A DNA stretch of 7,226 nucleotides from an uncultured Acidobacteriota bacterium (lineage in GTDB: Bacteria; Acidobacteriota; Blastocatellia; Pyrinomonadales; Pyrinomonadaceae): assembly GCA_902826385.1 (NCBI GenBank), contig CADEEU010000187.1, positions 1 through 7,226 of the forward strand, written 5' to 3'. Of the stretch, positions 4,583-7,226 are shown in pieces. Made by a program: the position numbers and the translations under genes. How positions within the stretch are numbered: the first letter of the stretch is position 1; each line of letters starts with the position of its first letter. The notes under the pieces are model-generated. The model was given only the letters and a program-made list of their open reading frames with translations, was not told the DNA's origin and searched no databases.

Positions 4583-6763
4583 CTACATCGAAGCAATAAC
4601 CGCGCGGATTTCGCCGTAGGTGTAGTCTTCGCCGAGGAATTCTTTTATGGGTGAGAGGGCTCCGGTTTCGTTGAATTTTATGACGGCTTGGCGGATTGGA
4701 TCGACCTTGTGGGGCGGGACTAGTTCTTCGAGGGTGACTTCGCCGGTTGGTATAAAACGCACGAGGTGGTTTTCGACGGTGCTGGGTTGGACGCCGCGTT
4801 CGCGGGCGATGTCGGGGACCGAAAGGCCTGAGCGAAACATTTCGAGCGAGATGCGGTACGTGTTCTTGCCGTTGGCGTCGCGTTTCGTGCGAGATCGTTC
4901 GCGTTTTGGAGATTTAAGGCCGATGCGGGAGACGAGGCCGTTTTTAGTGGAATAGTCGCGGATCGTACGCAAAAAGTCGGCGCCGTATTTGTCGAATTTC
5001 AGATCGCCTACTCCAGAGATCTTTCTCAATTCCCAATCAGCCTGCGGCAGATAGGTCGCCATCTCGACCAGCGTCGCGTCCGAGAACACGACGTACGGCG
5101 GCACGTTTTCGGCACGGGCAAATGCGGTCCGCACCTGCCGCAGTTCGTCGAACAGGTCCTGGATGTAAGGCAGAGAAACGTCAGCGACGAGCTTGGCTTT
5201 TTTCTCTTCGCGGACGACTACTTGGCGCAGCTCGACCGGCGATCGGCCGCCGAGCACGTCCATGCTTTTTTCGGTGAGGACGACGACCGGATATGCGCCT
5301 TCGGTTTGGGCCAGATAACCCTGGGCGATCAGGTCTTTGAAATAATCGAACCAATTGTGCTTTGAAACATCGGCTCCGACGCCGTAGGTTTTGATGTTCT
5401 TGTGCTCGTCGCGAATGGTCTGTGCCTGAGAGCCGCGCAGAAAATCGACAAGGTAACTGAGGCCGAAACGCTGGCCGGTGCGATACACGGCGCTCAATGC
5501 TTTTTGAGCGATGACCGTTCCGTCGAATTTTTCGAACGTGGTCGTGCAGTTGTCGCAATTGCCGCAATCGTCGGTCAGCTCTTCGCTGAAATAATTGAGC
5601 AAAAAGCGGCGGCGGCACGTTCGCAGCTCGCCGAATTTGCCCATCAGGTCGAGCTTTTTCAGCATGATCTCGGACTGCCGCAAATCGCCCTCGACCTCGG
5701 CAAAGCCTTTCAGCTTGGTCACGTCGGCCCAACTGAAAAACAACAGGGCCTCGCTTTCCAGACCGTCGCGTCCGGCCCGGCCGGTTTCCTGATAATAGCT
5801 TTCGATGTTTTTCGGCAAATCCATGTGCACGACAAACCGCACGTTCGATTTGTCGATGCCCATGCCGAAGGCTATGGTCGCGACGATGATCTTTGTCTCG
5901 TCGGTCAGGAACGCCGTTTGATGACGGTCGCGAGTCTGCTTATCGAGTCCCGCGTGATAGGAAAGTGCGCTGAAACCTTCGTCACGAAGATCGGCCGCCA
6001 AGCTGTCGACCGAGTTGCGGCTGAGGCAATAAATGATGCCGCTTTGGTCCTTTCGCTCGGCGAGAAAATGGAGAAGCTGGCTGTAAGAATTTCGCTTCGG
6101 CTCGACTGTGTAGGAAATGTTCGGACGGTTAAAGCTGGAGATGAAAAGCTCGGCGTCGTTGAGCGCCAGGCGTTCGAAAATGTCCTTGCGAACAAGCTTA
6201 TCGGCCGTCGCCGTCAACGCGATGACGGGAATCTCGGGAAACTCTTTTTTGAGGACGGCAAGCCGCAGATATTCCGGCCGGAAATCGTGGCCCCAACTGG
6301 AGATGCAGTGAGCTTCATCAATTGCGAAGAGCGAGACGTTCGTGCCGCGGATAAAATCGAGGAACTGATCGCCGCTCTGCAACAGCCGTTCCGGCGCGAC
6401 ATAGAGCAGTTTGAGTTTACCGCTCCGAACATCGCGGAAGACCTGCACCTGCTCGGGAGCCGATTGCGTCGAGTTGAGAAACGCCGCCTGGACACCGTTT
6501 GCCTTTAACGCATCCACCTGGTCCTTCATCAACGCGATCAGCGGCGAGATAACCACCGTCAGCCCGTCCAACATCAACGCCGGTATCTGATAGCAAAGCG
6601 ATTTACCGCCGCCCGTCGGCATCAGCACGACGCAATCCCTGTGATTGAGCACGGCATCAATCGCCGGCTCCTGATTCATCCGAAACGAATCATAACCGAA
6701 CTGATGTTTGAGAATTTCGCGGGCTTTTTCAATATCCGTCAGCATTTTTACTGATGTAGTCAC
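4583..6763 (-). CDS. recQ: ATP-dependent DNA helicase RecQ
   Basis: 726 aa, SF2 3'-5' DNA helicase acting in recombination and fork repair. Helicase core: FGYDSFRMNQ (22-31, motif 0), MPTGGGKS (48-55, Walker A), DEAH (149-152) followed by the aromatic-rich loop CISSWGHDFRPEY, ALTATA (182-187), and QETGRAGRDG (325-334, motif VI with the arginine finger). The zinc site has four Cys (383, 400, 403, 406). An RQC winged-helix follows (about 410-505), then HRDC (about 533-603) with the usual ISGVGDLKFDKYG. A C-terminal helix-turn-helix domain (about 634-725, SVPDIARERGVQPSTVENHL) is of the type found at the end of many non-proteobacterial RecQ proteins and makes the protein longer than E. coli RecQ. 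The GTG start at 6763 is preferred because GAAGG lies 9 nt upstream; the ATG at 6745 (residue 7) has no Shine-Dalgarno but would also give a normal N-terminus. All catalytic motifs are intact. The gene diverges from glutathione peroxidase and converges on the NTPase-nuclease. Confidence 0.96.
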   Translation of the reverse strand: MTTSVKMLTDIEKAREILKHQFGYDSFRMNQEPAIDAVLNHRDCVVLMPTGGGKSLCYQIPALMLDGLTVVISPLIALMKDQVDALKANGVQAAFLNSTQSAPEQVQVFRDVRSGKLKLLYVAPERLLQSGDQFLDFIRGTNVSLFAIDEAHCISSWGHDFRPEYLRLAVLKKEFPEIPVIALTATADKLVRKDIFERLALNDAELFISSFNRPNISYTVEPKRNSYSQLLHFLAERKDQSGIIYCLSRNSVDSLAADLRDEGFSALSYHAGLDKQTRDRHQTAFLTDETKIIVATIAFGMGIDKSNVRFVVHMDLPKNIESYYQETGRAGRDGLESEALLFFSWADVTKLKGFAEVEGDLRQSEIMLKKLDLMGKFGELRTCRRRFLLNYFSEELTDDCGNCDNCTTTFEKFDGTVIAQKALSAVYRTGQRFGLSYLVDFLRGSQAQTIRDEHKNIKTYGVGADVSKHNWFDYFKDLIAQGYLAQTEGAYPVVVLTEKSMDVLGGRSPVELRQVVVREEKKAKLVADVSLPYIQDLFDELRQVRTAFARAENVPPYVVFSDATLVEMATYLPQADWELRKISGVGDLKFDKYGADFLRTIRDYSTKNGLVSRIGLKSPKRERSRTKRDANGKNTYRISLEMFRSGLSVPDIARERGVQPSTVENHLVRFIPTGEVTLEELVPPHKVDPIRQAVIKFNETGALSPIKEFLGEDYTYGEIRAVIASM

Positions 6764-6772
6764 AGGGCAACG

Positions 6773-6777
6773 CCTTC
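6773..6777 (-). promoter_or_regulatory. Ribosome binding site of recQ, deciding the GTG start
   Basis: The minus strand reads GAAGG 9 nt before GTG 6763, within a purine-rich leader (AGGAAGAAGG). The later ATG at 6745 lacks any such site, so the GTG is favoured. Confidence 0.55.
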
Positions 6778-6795
6778 TTCCTTTTCTTTTTCCTA

Positions 6796-6844
6796 TTCTT
6801 CTTATTCTGTGGACAGACTTAATTAAACCACAGAATAAGAAGAA
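6796..6844. repeat. 17-bp perfect inverted repeat in the recQ leader / promoter region
   Basis: The left arm 6796-6812 ends in CTTATTCTGTGG and the right arm 6828-6844 begins CCACAGAATAAG. All 17 pairs match, with a 15-nt spacer that contains the palindrome TTAATTAA (6819-6826). Beyond the perfect arms both sides continue as purine-rich tracts when read outward (GAAGAATAGGAAAAAG and GAAGAAGAGGAACCG), as if two copies of a 35-40 bp repeat beginning CCACAGAATAAG faced away from each other. It starts 33 bp upstream of the recQ start codon. It lies between divergent genes, so a shared terminator is unlikely; an operator or a dispersed repeat is more plausible. Confidence 0.7.
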
Positions 6845-6978
6845 GAAGAGGAACCGAAAAAAGCAGTCGGAATATTTACCTTCTAACTCGCGTTCTGTAG
6901 ATAAAGTTGAGGAAGACGGGTCAAAAAGCGTTAGCTGGTTTGATGATGAAAAGGTATTGAGAGAAAATCAATAAAACT
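6845..6978. other. Leader region of the glutathione peroxidase gene
   Basis: An open frame runs through here to the TAA at 6972-6974, but its Lys/Arg-rich translation comes from the purine-rich repeat and it has no recognisable protein family. No consensus promoter is evident. A weak purine-rich stretch (GAGAGAAAA, about 6959-6967) is the only candidate ribosome binding site for the downstream ATG. Confidence 0.4.
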
Positions 6979-7226
6979 ATGGCAAATCAAATTTATGAAA
7001 TTCCCGTCAAAACGATCGACGGGCAGGAAACCAACCTAAACGATTACAAAGGCAAGACGCTCCTTGTCGTGAACGTCGCGTCGAAATGCGGTCTGACGCC
7101 GCAGTACGAGGGCTTGGAAAAGCTGTACGAAAATTACCGCGATAAAGGGTTTGAAATATTGGCGTTTCCGTCAAACGACTTCAAAGGACAGGCACCCAGA
7201 AACGAGGAAACGATCAAGCAGTTTTG
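6979..7226 (+). CDS. Glutathione peroxidase family protein, N-terminal part (runs off the window edge)
   Basis: The visible 82 residues begin MANQIYEIPVKTIDGQETNL and contain the family signature NVASKCGLTPQY, with the peroxidatic Cys at residue 37, followed by LEKLYENYRDKGFEILAFPS and the F-x-G-Q segment (FKGQAP) that supplies the catalytic Gln. Members reduce hydrogen peroxide and organic hydroperoxides in the cytoplasm; most bacterial Cys forms use thioredoxin more than glutathione. The usual FPCNQFGGQEPG segment is FPSNDFKGQAPR here, so the non-peroxidatic Cys is Ser and the following Gln is Asp. The resolving Cys and the WNF motif would lie beyond the window. The ATG at 6979 gives the normal family N-terminus without a signal peptide. 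The gene diverges from recQ. The symbol could be btuE or gpx; the sequence does not decide. Confidence 0.92.
   Translation, partial: MANQIYEIPVKTIDGQETNLNDYKGKTLLVVNVASKCGLTPQYEGLEKLYENYRDKGFEILAFPSNDFKGQAPRNEETIKQF

Noticed and set aside
5402..6508. 368-codon plus-strand ORF antisense to recQ
   Set aside because: It is a shadow ORF opposite the high-GC recQ coding sequence, whose helicase motifs are all intact on the minus strand.
2221..6763. A two-gene operon of the NTPase-nuclease with recQ
   Set aside because: The genes are on opposite strands and converge, with a methyltransferase remnant between them, so they cannot share a transcript.
6796..6844. Intrinsic terminator
   Set aside because: It lies between divergent genes, upstream of both, and has no GC-rich stem followed by a T-run.
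6708..6974. 88-codon plus-strand ORF overlapping the recQ start
   Set aside because: It begins inside recQ, runs through the inverted repeat to give a Lys/Arg-rich stretch, and matches no family I know.

Overview
The window looks like bacterial chromosome of moderate to fairly high GC, most likely Acidobacteriota (Blastocatellia-like) or a similar environmental lineage. That placement is a weak inference from the look of the RecQ C-terminal extension and the REP-type repeats; no rRNA or marker gene is present to settle it.

Layout, left to right. (1) The 5' part of alanine dehydrogenase (ald) on the minus strand, with a clear Shine-Dalgarno and a probable promoter. (2) About 740 bases without a convincing gene (371-1108), dense in secondary structure: two 69-bp tandem units whose paired words have changed together, a 31-bp-arm imperfect hairpin, several smaller hairpins, and a REP-type module. 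(3) A small HUH/Y1 (IS200-like, REP-associated, RAYT) transposase, broken by one frameshift, with REP-type hairpins on both sides (two before, eight after, the latter within two copies of a roughly 180-bp array). (4) A 696-aa plus-strand protein that joins an N-terminal P-loop NTPase of the Sll1717-like type to a C-terminal PD-(D/E)xK nuclease-like domain. The gene is visibly richer in A+T than its neighbours. (5) Between it and recQ, a minus-strand remnant of a site-specific DNA methyltransferase with a damaged catalytic motif. (6) A complete recQ-type helicase gene (minus strand, GTG start). (7) A 17-bp-arm inverted repeat in the recQ / glutathione peroxidase intergenic region. (8) The 5' part of a glutathione peroxidase gene (plus strand).

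Alanine dehydrogenase, RecQ and glutathione peroxidase look like ordinary chromosomal genes. The segment between ald and recQ looks accessory: transposase and REP elements, an AT-rich NTPase-nuclease gene, and a dead methyltransferase fragment. The best candidate for an undescribed system is the NTPase-nuclease fusion, which could be a single-gene anti-phage or anti-plasmid nuclease. This is inferred from architecture and setting; nothing in the sequence proves a defence role. The best candidates for undescribed non-coding structure are the co-varying 69-bp units and the REP array.
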